From assembly GCF_029688845.1 (NCBI RefSeq), contig NZ_JARUKW010000009.1, positions 1 to 64,000 on the forward strand: a stretch of DNA of 64,000 bases, read 5' to 3'. The position numbers and the translations under genes were made by a program. This DNA comes from Natronococcus sp. A-GB1. GTDB lineage: Archaea > Halobacteriota > Halobacteria > Halobacteriales > Natrialbaceae. Under the pieces are notes generated by a model. That model did no database searches. It had not been told where the DNA came from and was given only the letters and a program-made list of their open reading frames with translations. Of the stretch, positions 15,485 to 23,780 are shown piece by piece; the stretch's first letter is position 1; every line of letters starts with the position of its first letter.

Positions 15485-16393
15485 CTACGACCCGCTCGAG
15501 GCGCGCCGGCGCTCGCGCTCGATCGTCGTCACGTAGATGCCGGCGAGGACGACGAGCCCGCCCGCGACCGTGATCGCGTCGGGCACCTCCGCGAGCAGGA
15601 CGAGCGCCAGCAGGGTCGACCCGACCGGTTCACCCAGCCAGGTGACGCTGACGACGACCGACTCGAGGTGTTTCAGCGCCCAGTTGACGATCGTGTGTCC
15701 GAAGATTCCCGGGCCGATCGCCATCCCGAGAAAGAGCAGCCACTCCCGCGGCGGATAGTCGAGGTAGGCGTGGCCCTGCGCGCCGACGAGGACGAACAGG
15801 GTGAGCGTACAGGCCGCGTAGACGACGGTCACGTAGGGAAACAGCGAGACGCGCTGGCGGATCGACCGCCCCGCGAGCACGTAACCCGCGACGGTGACCG
15901 CTCCTAAAACGGCGAGCGCGTTGCCGTACATCGTCGCGTCCGAAATCGGCGCCTCGCCGGCGTCGCCCAGTGACATCGCGGTCGCGCCGATCAGGGCGAC
16001 GACGATGCCGACGACCGTCTCGCGGTTGACGTGCTCGCCGAGCACCAGCGCCGCGCCGAGGGCGACGAAGATCGGCTGAGTCTGGACGAGCGTGACGCTG
16101 GCGGCGACGCTCGTGTGGTTCAGGCTCTCGAACCAGGCCGCGAAGTGGATCGCGAGGGCGACGCCGGCGACGATCGCAAAGCCCAGATCCCGCCTTGAGA
16201 GGCGAGCGAACTCCTCGCGGTACCACAGCAGGGCGATCGGCGCGACGATCGCCGTCGTGAATAGCACACGGTAGAGGGCTGCAACCGAACTCGGGGCCGC
16301 GCTCCAGCGCACTAGAATGGCGCTCGTGCTGGCGGCGAAGACGGCGAATCCCAGGGCAGCGAGGGGGGTGACCTCGAGGTCGGCGGCGTTCAC
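15485..16393 (-). CDS. EamA-family (DMT superfamily) transporter
   Basis: 302 residues with ten predicted membrane helices in two five-helix repeats. Repeat 1 begins AALGFAVFAASTSAILVRWS, repeat 2 VLGAVTVAGYVLAGRSIRQ, and the end of repeat 2 has the EPVGSTLLALVLLAEVP motif typical of EamA. Such proteins export amino acids, metabolites or sugars; the substrate cannot be told. The last residues are charged and cytoplasmic. Confidence 0.92.
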   Translation of the reverse strand: MNAADLEVTPLAALGFAVFAASTSAILVRWSAAPSSVAALYRVLFTTAIVAPIALLWYREEFARLSRRDLGFAIVAGVALAIHFAAWFESLNHTSVAASVTLVQTQPIFVALGAALVLGEHVNRETVVGIVVALIGATAMSLGDAGEAPISDATMYGNALAVLGAVTVAGYVLAGRSIRQRVSLFPYVTVVYAACTLTLFVLVGAQGHAYLDYPPREWLLFLGMAIGPGIFGHTIVNWALKHLESVVVSVTWLGEPVGSTLLALVLLAEVPDAITVAGGLVVLAGIYVTTIERERRRASSGS

Positions 16394-16473
16394 GTCGTGT
16401 CACAATACGTGATCGGAACAAACGAGTTCCGGTAGCCGGCCGAGCGAACCGGTATCAGCCTGCCGAAACGGTT

Positions 16474-17112
16474 CTACTCCTCGGGGAACCGTCCGTCCCG
16501 GTATATCGAGGCGACCTCGGCATCGATATCCTCGAAGCCGACGATATCGTCCTCCGTGAGCTCCTCGGCGTCCCACTCCTCGAGATACGCTAGGGCGTCG
16601 TCCTCGTCGGCGAACGCGCGGGGGTTCAGCCCCATCACCTCGTCGTCGACGCCGTCCTCGTCGGTGACGATCACGAAGTAGGCTTCCGTGGCGTCGATCA
16701 GTTCGCCCGTCTCGTAGTCGACCGTCCAGGCGCCGACGATCTCCGAGTCGACCGGGACGTCCGCGAGGTAGGCGGTCATGCAGCCCGAGGAACAGAAGAT
16801 CGCTCGCTCCTCGCTCTCGTGGGCGAGCTGGCTGTGCCAGTCGGGGTAGTCCGTCGGCGTCATCGAGCAGACGACGCAGTTCTGATCCCGCTCGAACTCG
16901 AGTGGCTCGTCGCCGGACTCCTCGAGGTGGGGCGTGTTCTGGTGTTCGCCGTCGTCGTCACCGCCCTCGCCGTCGTCGCCGTTTCCGCCCTCGTCGGCGT
17001 CGTCGTCCGCACCGCCGCCGTCGAGACAGCCCGCGACGCCGACGCAGGCGCCCGCGCCCAGCGCGCCCAGGAGCCGTCGCCGGGCGAGCGATCGACGATC
17101 GTGTGCACTCAT
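16474..17112 (-). CDS. NosL-family Tat lipoprotein
   Basis: 212 residues. Tat/lipobox leader: ARRRLLGALGAGACVGVAGC with Cys at 29, then an Asp/Glu/Gly linker to about 70. The NosL core follows: C79-x2-C82-x-M84 (NCVVCSM), HSQLAHESEERAIFCSSGC with C107 and C111, MTAYLAD, and AYFVIVTDEDG. NosL-like proteins bind Cu(I) outside the membrane and help copper delivery, classically to nitrous oxide reductase. No nos gene is in the window, so this may be a general copper chaperone. Confidence 0.85.
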   Translation of the reverse strand: MSAHDRRSLARRRLLGALGAGACVGVAGCLDGGGADDDADEGGNGDDGEGGDDDGEHQNTPHLEESGDEPLEFERDQNCVVCSMTPTDYPDWHSQLAHESEERAIFCSSGCMTAYLADVPVDSEIVGAWTVDYETGELIDATEAYFVIVTDEDGVDDEVMGLNPRAFADEDDALAYLEEWDAEELTEDDIVGFEDIDAEVASIYRDGRFPEE

Positions 17113-17166
17113 GCGGGGAGGTAGCGACGCCGCGATGAAAACAGGCGCGGTTCGTTCGGCGGTCGG

Positions 17167-17640
17167 CTACTCGAGCTCTGCTTTCGTCAGCCGGTGGCGA
17201 GCCCGGAACATGGTCTCGAAACCGACTCGCGAGAACGGCGTCGCCGCCCTGCCCAGCGGGCCGAACGGCAGCTCGTACTCGACGCGGTCCCGCAGGAGCG
17301 TCTCGTCGCCGTCGCCGTAGAAGGCGTGGGTGTGGACCCAGCGCTCGAAGGGACCGTCAGTCATCTCGTCGCGGAAGTACGCCGTCCCGTCGGTTCGCTC
17401 GCGCTCGGTGATCATCGACGTCCACCGCTGGCGCGGTCCGACGCCGAACGGTCGCGTCGACAGCGTTACCTCCGAGCCGGCCTCGAGGACGCCCGGCTCC
17501 CCGTCGGGACCGACGACCGACTCGACGGCCAGTCCCATCCACGCGGGCGTCACCGCCTCGAGTCCCGACACTCGCGAGTAGAACTCCCAGACGTCCTCGA
17601 GGGGGGCGTCGACTCGGGTCTGGCGCTCGTAGGTGGCCAT
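17167..17640 (-). CDS. SRPBCC (START-like) family protein
   Basis: 157 residues. TRVDAPLEDVWEFYSRVSGLEAVTPAW opens the helix-grip fold, a beta-sheet follows (QRWTSMITERERTDG, YFRDEMTDGPFERWVHTHAF), and a long C-terminal helix ends it. Such proteins bind small hydrophobic ligands or act as polyketide cyclases; here the ligand is unknown. ATG 17640 is preferred as the beta-1 strand follows it directly. Downstream of the HAD gene by about 50 bp on the same strand. Confidence 0.88.
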   Translation of the reverse strand: MATYERQTRVDAPLEDVWEFYSRVSGLEAVTPAWMGLAVESVVGPDGEPGVLEAGSEVTLSTRPFGVGPRQRWTSMITERERTDGTAYFRDEMTDGPFERWVHTHAFYGDGDETLLRDRVEYELPFGPLGRAATPFSRVGFETMFRARHRLTKAELE

Positions 17641-17691
17641 GACCGTCGGTAGACCCCTCGAGGGCAAAAGCGCGCGCCTATCGGCACCCGC

Positions 17692-18351
17692 TTACCGCTT
17701 CTCGAAGACGTCGTCCAGTTCGTCCAGCCTCTCGAGTTCGTAGGTCGCACCCTCAGGAAGCGCCGCATTGGCGTTATGCGATCGTCTGAGGTACGCCGAC
17801 TCGAGGCCGACCCTCTCGGCGGCGACGACGTCGGTCTCGCGGTCACCGACGTAGAGTCCCGCCTCGGTTCCCAGCTCCTCGAGCGTCTCACGAAGGAGGT
17901 GCGGGTCGGGTTTGCGTCGTTCGAACCCCTCCGGCGTCGGATCGCGTCCCCTGGCGTCCGCAAACGGCACCGGGAGGAAGTCGGCGACGTACCGGGCGGT
18001 CTCGTGGCGGTTGTTGCTGACGAGCGCGAGCGACGCTCGTTCGGCGAGTGACTCCAGGGCCGCGACATCCTCGTAGATCCCCCGCTCGCCGGAACGGATC
18101 CGCTCGGCCGCGAGCCGGGAGGCCGCGGCTTCTTTCCGGCGCCAGAACTCCCGAGGGTCAGCGTCGAGGGTCGAACAGGTCGATTCGACGGTTTCGTAGC
18201 CGTGTGAGCGGAGATCGGCACGCTGTCGGTCCGTCGGCTCGAGTCCGAGCTCCGCGGCTGCGGCGTCGGCTGCGCGGTCGTAGACCGGCTGCGGCGTCCC
18301 CGGTCCCTCGAGGACGACGCCGTCCATATCGAGCAGTATCGTCTCGGTCAC
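17692..18351 (-). CDS. HAD-superfamily hydrolase
   Basis: 219 residues. HAD motif I LLDMDGVVLEG with nucleophile D8 and acid/base D10, motif II ALVSNNR, the Lys of motif III in RRKPDPHLL, and motif IV YVGDRETDVVAAE. A helical cap lies between motifs I and II (about 15-90). Likely a cytoplasmic phosphatase of the phosphoglycolate-phosphatase-like group; the exact substrate is not visible. Confidence 0.9.
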   Translation of the reverse strand: MTETILLDMDGVVLEGPGTPQPVYDRAADAAAAELGLEPTDRQRADLRSHGYETVESTCSTLDADPREFWRRKEAAASRLAAERIRSGERGIYEDVAALESLAERASLALVSNNRHETARYVADFLPVPFADARGRDPTPEGFERRKPDPHLLRETLEELGTEAGLYVGDRETDVVAAERVGLESAYLRRSHNANAALPEGATYELERLDELDDVFEKR

Positions 18352-18460
18352 GGCGGCGGCTACGGACCGGACGCGTATGGATCCGAGGGTGCGTGGGTCG
18401 AGAGAACGTAGCAGGGCGAGCGACGAGAAGCGACGGAGCCGACGGCGGGCGCAGCGGGCG

Positions 18461-18889
18461 TTACTTCAGTCGCTCCTGGAGGAACGAGGGGTGGGCGGCC
18501 GTGACGCCCTCGATCTCGAGCAGCTCCTCGGAGATGATCTCGCCGAGCGCGTCGCCGTCCGCGGCTCGCACCTCGGCCATCAGCATGTGGTCGCCGCTGG
18601 AGCTGTACAGCGCCTCGACCTCCTCCAAGGCCTTGATCGCCTTCGTCGCCTCGACGTAGCGCTCGCTGGCGACGTCGAGTCCGACCAGCGCGATTGTCTG
18701 GCTCGAGAGCTTCTTCGGGTCGACGTCCGCGGAGTAGCCGACGATGACCCCCTCCTCCTCGAGTTGGTTGATGTACTTGCGAACCGTCGGCTTCGAGACG
18801 TCCGCGCGGTCGGCGATCTCGGCGTAGGACGCCTGGGCGTCCTCCTCGAGAACCGCAAGAATGCGGTCTTCCGTCGCTTGCGTGCTCAT
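18461..18889 (-). CDS. Lrp/AsnC-family transcriptional regulator
   Basis: 142 residues. N-terminal HTH (EDRILAVLEEDAQASYAEIADRADVSKPTVRKYINQLEEEGVI) followed by the RAM/AsnC ligand-binding domain (SQTIALVGLDVAS, LYSSSGDHMLMAEVRA). Such archaeal regulators respond to amino acids. ATG 18889 keeps the family start MSTQATEDRIL. The upstream 138 bp are A-T rich, including a minus-strand AAAGTTATTTT segment that may be its promoter. It does not overlap the next gene, which is divergent. Confidence 0.92.
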   Translation of the reverse strand: MSTQATEDRILAVLEEDAQASYAEIADRADVSKPTVRKYINQLEEEGVIVGYSADVDPKKLSSQTIALVGLDVASERYVEATKAIKALEEVEALYSSSGDHMLMAEVRAADGDALGEIISEELLEIEGVTAAHPSFLQERLK

Positions 18890-19027
18890 ACAGTATCGTT
18901 TTGCTCCGAGTGGAAAATAACTTTTGTATTCGAAAACGTCGACTGTGGTGAGTGAAGGTCCGTTTTGGGTCGGCGCGACGGCGGGGAGATCGCCGGCTTT
19001 ATTCGCTCGCTCCGCCGACACCCGCCG

Positions 19028-19363
19028 ATGGTCGACGCGAACGTCTTGCTGGGGCTGTTCTGGATCGGCTGCGGACTCGTCATCCTCGTGCCCGCCGTCC
19101 TGATCGCGTTCGGCGGGCGGGCGGATCTCCACGTCCACTACGACGAGGCCGTCGATCCCGACTACGTCTCGAGGCGGGCCGGGACGACGGCGCTGCTGAT
19201 GGGGCTGTTCACCGTGGCCTACGGCACTCACCAGTTGTTGTACGGGTTCTCCTCGACGGCGTTCGGCGGCCTGCTCGTCGCCCTGCTGATCCTGAGCACG
19301 CTCACGAAGCGGTTCGCGCAGGGGTGGGGGTACGACGCGGGTACCGATGACGCGACGAACTGA
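19028..19363 (+). CDS. three-span membrane protein of unknown function
   Basis: 111 residues. Helices at about 6-28 (LLGLFWIGCGLVILVPAVLIAFG), 52-73 (TALLMGLFTVAYGTHQLLYGF) and 77-92 (AFGGLLVALLILSTLT), with a short acidic tail. No known motif. ATG 19028 is the first that places a helix directly at the N-terminus. Divergent from the Lrp gene and convergent with the 84-aa membrane gene. Confidence 0.7.
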   Translation: MVDANVLLGLFWIGCGLVILVPAVLIAFGGRADLHVHYDEAVDPDYVSRRAGTTALLMGLFTVAYGTHQLLYGFSSTAFGGLLVALLILSTLTKRFAQGWGYDAGTDDATN

Positions 19364-19386
19364 CGAGAGTTGCGTTCCGTTCGCGC

Positions 19387-19641
19387 TCAAAGAAGTAAGA
19401 GGACTGCCGTGAGGACGAACAGCGCCGCACAGCCGGTCGCAATCCGGGCGTCACGGTCGGAAACGTCCTGCGTAGCGTCCGTCGGCTTTCGAATGTGATA
19501 GGCCACTAGTCCGATTCCACAGATCAGGAAAAGTCCCGTCCAGGTCCCCAATCCGTCTCTTAGGGCACTGATGGCGCCGTAGACCATTACGCCGGTACCG
19601 AGAACGAGGGTCGCCACTCGAAACTGCCGTCCGGACTCCAT
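19387..19641 (-). CDS. small three-span membrane protein
   Basis: 84 residues with helices at about 8-27 (VATLVLGTGVMVYGAISAL), 32-48 (TWTGLFLICGIGLVAYH) and 66-84 (ARIATGCAALFVLTAVLLLL). It ends with four leucines at the membrane. Function unknown. G+C in third positions is lower than the neighbours, but the hydrophobic pattern supports a real gene. Confidence 0.6.
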   Translation of the reverse strand: MESGRQFRVATLVLGTGVMVYGAISALRDGLGTWTGLFLICGIGLVAYHIRKPTDATQDVSDRDARIATGCAALFVLTAVLLLL

Positions 19642-19745
19642 ACACAGCAGTCAGCAGTTCGACAGATAACTCTGCTGGCGTTTCGAGCAGCGCTGCTCGG
19701 CGGCCGATAGCCAAAAAACCGCGACCGAAATCCGCGACTGCGGGG

Positions 19746-20681
19746 TTACGTGTGGCGCTCGAGCAGGTCGTAGCTGCGCTCCCACTCGGCGTCCTCGTCG
19801 AAGTATCGCTCGGCGACCGGCTGTTCCGGCATCTCGCCAACGGCCTTCTTCTCCTCGGTGTAGGAGGGGCTCTCGTCGTCGACGTAGTATCGACCGGTGA
19901 GGACGGTGCCCTCGTTGAGAACGTCCTCGGTCTCACGCATCATCTGTGCGGCCTCTTCGCGGTCGCTGACGTCGAAGTCGTAGTCGTCGGACTCCTGGAC
20001 GTCGATGTAGGGGACGTACTGTCGGGCGTCCTTGTTCCAGGTCGGACACTGGGTCAGGAAGTCGACGTGAGCGAAGCCGTCGTGTTCGATGGCTTCCTTG
20101 ATGATCTCCTTTGCCTGATTGGGGTTGACCGCGGCGGTGCGAGCGACGTACGTCGCACCGGCGTTCAGCGACATCGACAGCGGGCGAAGCGGCGATTTTG
20201 CGCTTCCGGAGGGCTGGGTCTTGGACTTGTGGCCCTTCGGACTCGTAGGCGACGTCTGGCCCTTCGTCAGCCCGAAGATCTCGTTGTTGAACACGATGTA
20301 GGTCATATCGTGGTTCTCCCGGGCCGTGTGGATGAAGTGGTTGCCGCCGATGCCGTAGCCGTCGCCGTCGCCGCCGGCCGCGATGACCTCGAGTTCGGGG
20401 TTTGCGAGCTTCGCCGCACGGGCCACGGGCAGCGAGCGCCCGTGGATCGTGTGGAAGCCGTACGTGTCGAGGTAGCTGTTCAGCTTTCCCGAACAGCCGA
20501 TTCCGGTGACCGTCAGGACCTCCTCGGGGGTCTTGCCGACCTCCGGGAGTGCCTGCTTCAGCGACTTCAGTACGCCGAAGTCGCCACAGCCAGGACACCA
20601 GGTCGGCTGCGGTTCGACGCCGGGCGTGTACTCGTCCCGGTCGATCTCTCGTTCCTCACCGATTGCGTTGAATGCACTCAT
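19746..20681 (-). CDS. 2-oxoacid:ferredoxin oxidoreductase, beta subunit
   Basis: 311 residues. QPTWCPGCGDFGVLKSL with C29 and C32, TGIGCSGKLNSYLDTYGFHTIHGRSL, and the thiamine diphosphate motif AGGDGDGYGIGGNHFIHTARENHD followed by FNNEIFGLTKGQ. It is the catalytic partner of the alpha subunit just upstream (2-nt gap). The pair oxidatively decarboxylates pyruvate or 2-oxoglutarate to the acyl-CoA, reducing ferredoxin. The 311/634 sizes match the two-subunit haloarchaeal pyruvate enzyme as I remember it better than the 2-oxoglutarate one, but the substrate is not certain. Confidence 0.92.
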   Translation of the reverse strand: MSAFNAIGEEREIDRDEYTPGVEPQPTWCPGCGDFGVLKSLKQALPEVGKTPEEVLTVTGIGCSGKLNSYLDTYGFHTIHGRSLPVARAAKLANPELEVIAAGGDGDGYGIGGNHFIHTARENHDMTYIVFNNEIFGLTKGQTSPTSPKGHKSKTQPSGSAKSPLRPLSMSLNAGATYVARTAAVNPNQAKEIIKEAIEHDGFAHVDFLTQCPTWNKDARQYVPYIDVQESDDYDFDVSDREEAAQMMRETEDVLNEGTVLTGRYYVDDESPSYTEEKKAVGEMPEQPVAERYFDEDAEWERSYDLLERHT

Positions 20682-20683
20682 GT

Positions 20684-22588
20684 TCAGTCACCTGCAGCGG
20701 GTTCGATTCGTACCTGTGCGGACGGTTCGCGGTCCTCGTCGGCGACGTTGACCTCGTAGCCTTCGACGATCTCCGCCGGTTCGAACGGGTTGCCGTTATA
20801 CTTCAGCAGACTCGTCATCTTGTCGCCGAAGCGGCCGAGTTCCTTCTGGATCAGGCCGCGGAACTGGGCGGTGGCGTTCATCTCGACGACCATCGCCTCG
20901 TCGACGCTCTCTAAGAACTCCGTTACCTCGCGCTCGGCGAACGGCATCATGTCGGAGACGCTGATACCTTTTACCGAGTGGCCGCTGTCGTTCAGCCGTT
21001 CGACGGCCTCGACGACGGCGCCCTGGCTCGAGCCCCAGGTGATGATGCCGTACTCGGCCGTCTCGTCGCCGAAGTAGGTCTGGTTGGAGTCGTGTTCCTC
21101 GTCGAGCTCCTCGCGGATGGAGTCGAGCTTCTCGATGCGGCGGGTCATCTGGTAGACCCGGTTGTCCGGGTCCTCGCTGATGTGCCCGACGGGCGAGTGC
21201 TCGTTCCCGGTCGCGAGGTAGCGCCCGCCCTTCTGGCCGGGCAGCGAGCGCTTGCTGACGTTCTTCTCGTTGTCCTCGTAGCCGAAGCGCTCGAACTTGC
21301 CGGAGTTGTCGTGTGCGGCCTCCTTGAGTTCCTCCTCAGTCAGGGTCGTACCCAGTCCAGGCTCGGGCTCGCGGTCGAAGAACTCGACGTCGACGTTCTT
21401 GTTCTCGCCGGAGAGCTTCTGGTCGTAGATGATGATCGTCGGGATCTGGTACTCCCAGGCGATGTGGAAAGCCAGTCGCGTCTGCTCGTAGGCCTCCTCG
21501 ATGGTTCCGGGTGCGAAGACGACCCGCGATGAGTCGCCCTGGCTCGTGTAGAGGACGAACTCGAGGTCGCCCTGTTCGGGTTTCGTCGGCATCCCGGTCG
21601 AGGGACCGGCCCGCATCGACTCGACGAGCACGAGCGGCGTCTCGGTCATCTCAGCGAGGCCGAGCGGTTCGCTCATCAGTGCGAAGCCACCGCCCGAAGA
21701 GCCGGACATGGCCTTCGCACCGGCGTGGCTCGCGCCCACCGCGAGCGCGGCCGCGGCGATCTCGTCTTCGACCTGCTCGGAGACCCCCCCGATGTCGGGG
21801 AAGTTCTGGCTGAGGATGGTGAAGACGTCGGTCCACGGCGTCATCGGGTAGCCCGCGATGAAGCGACAGCCGCCGTCGATGGCGCCGTAGGCGATCGCGT
21901 TCGACCCCGACAGCAGCGCCTGCTCGGTGTCGTGTTCGCCCGTCGGGACGCGGAGGTCGTGGGTCGTCTCGAACTCCTCGTCGACCATCTCGTAGGCCTC
22001 GTGGAGGATCTCGAGGTTCGCCTCGAGGATGTCCCCGCCCATCGCGTCGGACATCAGGTCCTCGATGTGCTCGAGTTGCATGTCGAGCAGTCCAGCCGTG
22101 ATGCCGACGCCGGCGGTGTTACGCATGACCTCGCGGCCGTGTTCCTTGGCGAGACCGCGCAGGTCGACCGGGTAGACGTGCCAGTCGTTCTCCTCGGCGC
22201 GCTCTTCCAGGTCGAGGTCGGCGACGTCGTCCTCGCTGAGCAGCCCCTCGTCGTAGACGATGACGCCGCCCTCGCGGAGTTCGTCCAGGTTCTCCGAGAG
22301 AGGTTTAATCTCCTCGTTGCCGTAGTAGGCCTCTTCCTGTGGGTTCCGGGCGAAGGAGTCCCCCAGCGCGAGGAGGAAGTTGTAGCCGTCGCCCCGTGAC
22401 TGTACCTCGTCGGCTGCGGCCCGAATCTCGACGTAGGTGTGGCCGCCGCGGATCCGCGACGGATAGTGGCGGTGTGTAAATACGTCGAGCCCCGAGCGCA
22501 TCAGCGCCTTCGCGAAGTTCTGGCTCGTCGAGTCGATCCCGTCTCCGGAACCGCCTGAGACTCGCCAGATGAGTTCGTCATCGCTCAT
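20684..22588 (-). CDS. 2-oxoacid:ferredoxin oxidoreductase, alpha (gamma-alpha fused) subunit
   Basis: 634 residues. N-terminal gamma domain (about 1-190): VSGGSGDGIDSTSQNFAKAL, then RIRGGHTYVEIR. The alpha (pyrimidine-binding) domain (200-440) has GSNAIAYGAIDGGCRFIAGYPMTPWT and EDEIAAAALAVGASHAGAKAMSGSSGGGF; the C-terminal transketolase-like domain (about 500-630) has GITWGSSQGAV. ATG 22588 is chosen because the gamma-domain strand starts there; the frame is open 34 codons further but looks unlike the family. Operon with the beta subunit. Confidence 0.92.
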   Translation of the reverse strand: MSDDELIWRVSGGSGDGIDSTSQNFAKALMRSGLDVFTHRHYPSRIRGGHTYVEIRAAADEVQSRGDGYNFLLALGDSFARNPQEEAYYGNEEIKPLSENLDELREGGVIVYDEGLLSEDDVADLDLEERAEENDWHVYPVDLRGLAKEHGREVMRNTAGVGITAGLLDMQLEHIEDLMSDAMGGDILEANLEILHEAYEMVDEEFETTHDLRVPTGEHDTEQALLSGSNAIAYGAIDGGCRFIAGYPMTPWTDVFTILSQNFPDIGGVSEQVEDEIAAAALAVGASHAGAKAMSGSSGGGFALMSEPLGLAEMTETPLVLVESMRAGPSTGMPTKPEQGDLEFVLYTSQGDSSRVVFAPGTIEEAYEQTRLAFHIAWEYQIPTIIIYDQKLSGENKNVDVEFFDREPEPGLGTTLTEEELKEAAHDNSGKFERFGYEDNEKNVSKRSLPGQKGGRYLATGNEHSPVGHISEDPDNRVYQMTRRIEKLDSIREELDEEHDSNQTYFGDETAEYGIITWGSSQGAVVEAVERLNDSGHSVKGISVSDMMPFAEREVTEFLESVDEAMVVEMNATAQFRGLIQKELGRFGDKMTSLLKYNGNPFEPAEIVEGYEVNVADEDREPSAQVRIEPAAGD

Positions 22589-22814
22589 TGAGATCAGTGG
22601 CCAGGTGGCCAGCCGTATTCGGAATTTTGTCTCACCGTGCCTAAAGCCTTTGCTATGGATTGTCATGCATCTATCGTGAAGAATGTACAACCATCCAATT
22701 TACGTCACACAGAGTCCCTCTACCCTGCAGCAGTGTTCTCCGTCGTTCGAAACTGATAGTTCCGCTCTCAGGACATAGCGTTTCGACAAGGTGTGGTGTG
22801 GTAACAGCTAGCTT

Positions 22815-22822
22815 GTTTATAG
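22815..22822 (+). promoter_or_regulatory. TATA box of the SDR gene
   Basis: GTTTATAG lies 28-35 nt before ATG 22850, fitting leaderless transcription. The 261-bp gap shared with the oxidoreductase operon shows no other feature. Confidence 0.6.
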
Positions 22823-22849
22823 TGGTCGCTCGCCTATCGACCGACGGGT

Positions 22850-23662
22850 ATGGTCGAAGAATCCACACTCGAAGGAGCAGTATCGATCGTAACGGGTGGC
22901 GGCGGCGATATCGGTACCGGCATCGCGGCCGAACTCGCGGCCGCCGGAAGCGACGTCGTGATCGCGGACGTCGACGTTCTCGAGACGGAGTACAACCAGC
23001 AGGCGTCCACGGACGTTGGGGGGATAGAACGCACCCGGGAGGTCGTGGATCGCGTCGAGAACGAGGGCCAGCGCGCACACGTCGTCGAGTGCGACGTGAC
23101 CGACGCCGAGCAGGTCGAGGCGATGGTCGAGGAGGTCGTCGACGAGTTCGGCCGCATCGACGTCGTGGCGAACAACGCCGGCGTCATCACCGTTGCCCCG
23201 GTCGAGGAGATGGCCGAGGCGGAGTGGGAGTCGATCGTCGACGTCAACGCGAAGGGCGTGTTCCTCGTCGCCCGGGCCGCGATCCCGCACCTTCGGGACT
23301 CACACGGAACGATCGTCAACACCGCCTCGATCGCCGGCGAGATCGGGGCGGGCGGACTCGCCCACTACTGTGCGTCGAAACACGCCGTCCTCGGGTTCAC
23401 GAAGTCGCTGGCGCTGGAACTCGCCCCCGAGGTCACGGTCAACGCCGTCTGTCCGGGCATCGTCGAGACGCCGATGTGGGAGGACGTGCTGACCCCGTCG
23501 CTCGGCGAATCCTATGGGGAGACGATCGAACGGGCGATCCCGATGGGTCGGGACCAAGATCTCGAGGACATGGGACGGGCCGTCGTCTTCCTCGCGCAGA
23601 ATCGCAACATCACCGGCGAGTCGGTCGTCGTCGACGGCGGGATCCTCCAGAACGTTATTTGA
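22850..23662 (+). CDS. short-chain dehydrogenase/reductase (SDR)
   Basis: 270 residues, classical SDR. Cofactor motif TGGGGDIGTG (15-24), NNAG 108-111, catalytic S160, Y173 and K177 (HYCASKHAV), then the C-terminal VVDGG. An Asp after beta-2 (IADVD) favours NAD(H). The ETEYNQQASTDVGGIE insertion between beta-2 and alpha-3 is longer than usual. It precedes the E2 gene by 118 bp in the same direction. In an acetoin-type cluster a 2,3-butanediol/acetoin dehydrogenase would fit, but that is inference. Confidence 0.9.
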   Translation: MVEESTLEGAVSIVTGGGGDIGTGIAAELAAAGSDVVIADVDVLETEYNQQASTDVGGIERTREVVDRVENEGQRAHVVECDVTDAEQVEAMVEEVVDEFGRIDVVANNAGVITVAPVEEMAEAEWESIVDVNAKGVFLVARAAIPHLRDSHGTIVNTASIAGEIGAGGLAHYCASKHAVLGFTKSLALELAPEVTVNAVCPGIVETPMWEDVLTPSLGESYGETIERAIPMGRDQDLEDMGRAVVFLAQNRNITGESVVVDGGILQNVI

Positions 23663-23780
23663 AGAGCCGTCGCGACGACGGATCGGGCCGGAACCGCTCG
23701 CCAGAGCGACTGCTCCCCCGGTTCAGCTGCTCCGGCCGAGAGATACGTTTTAGTGACGCGGTGTGCTGCGTAGTATTGAC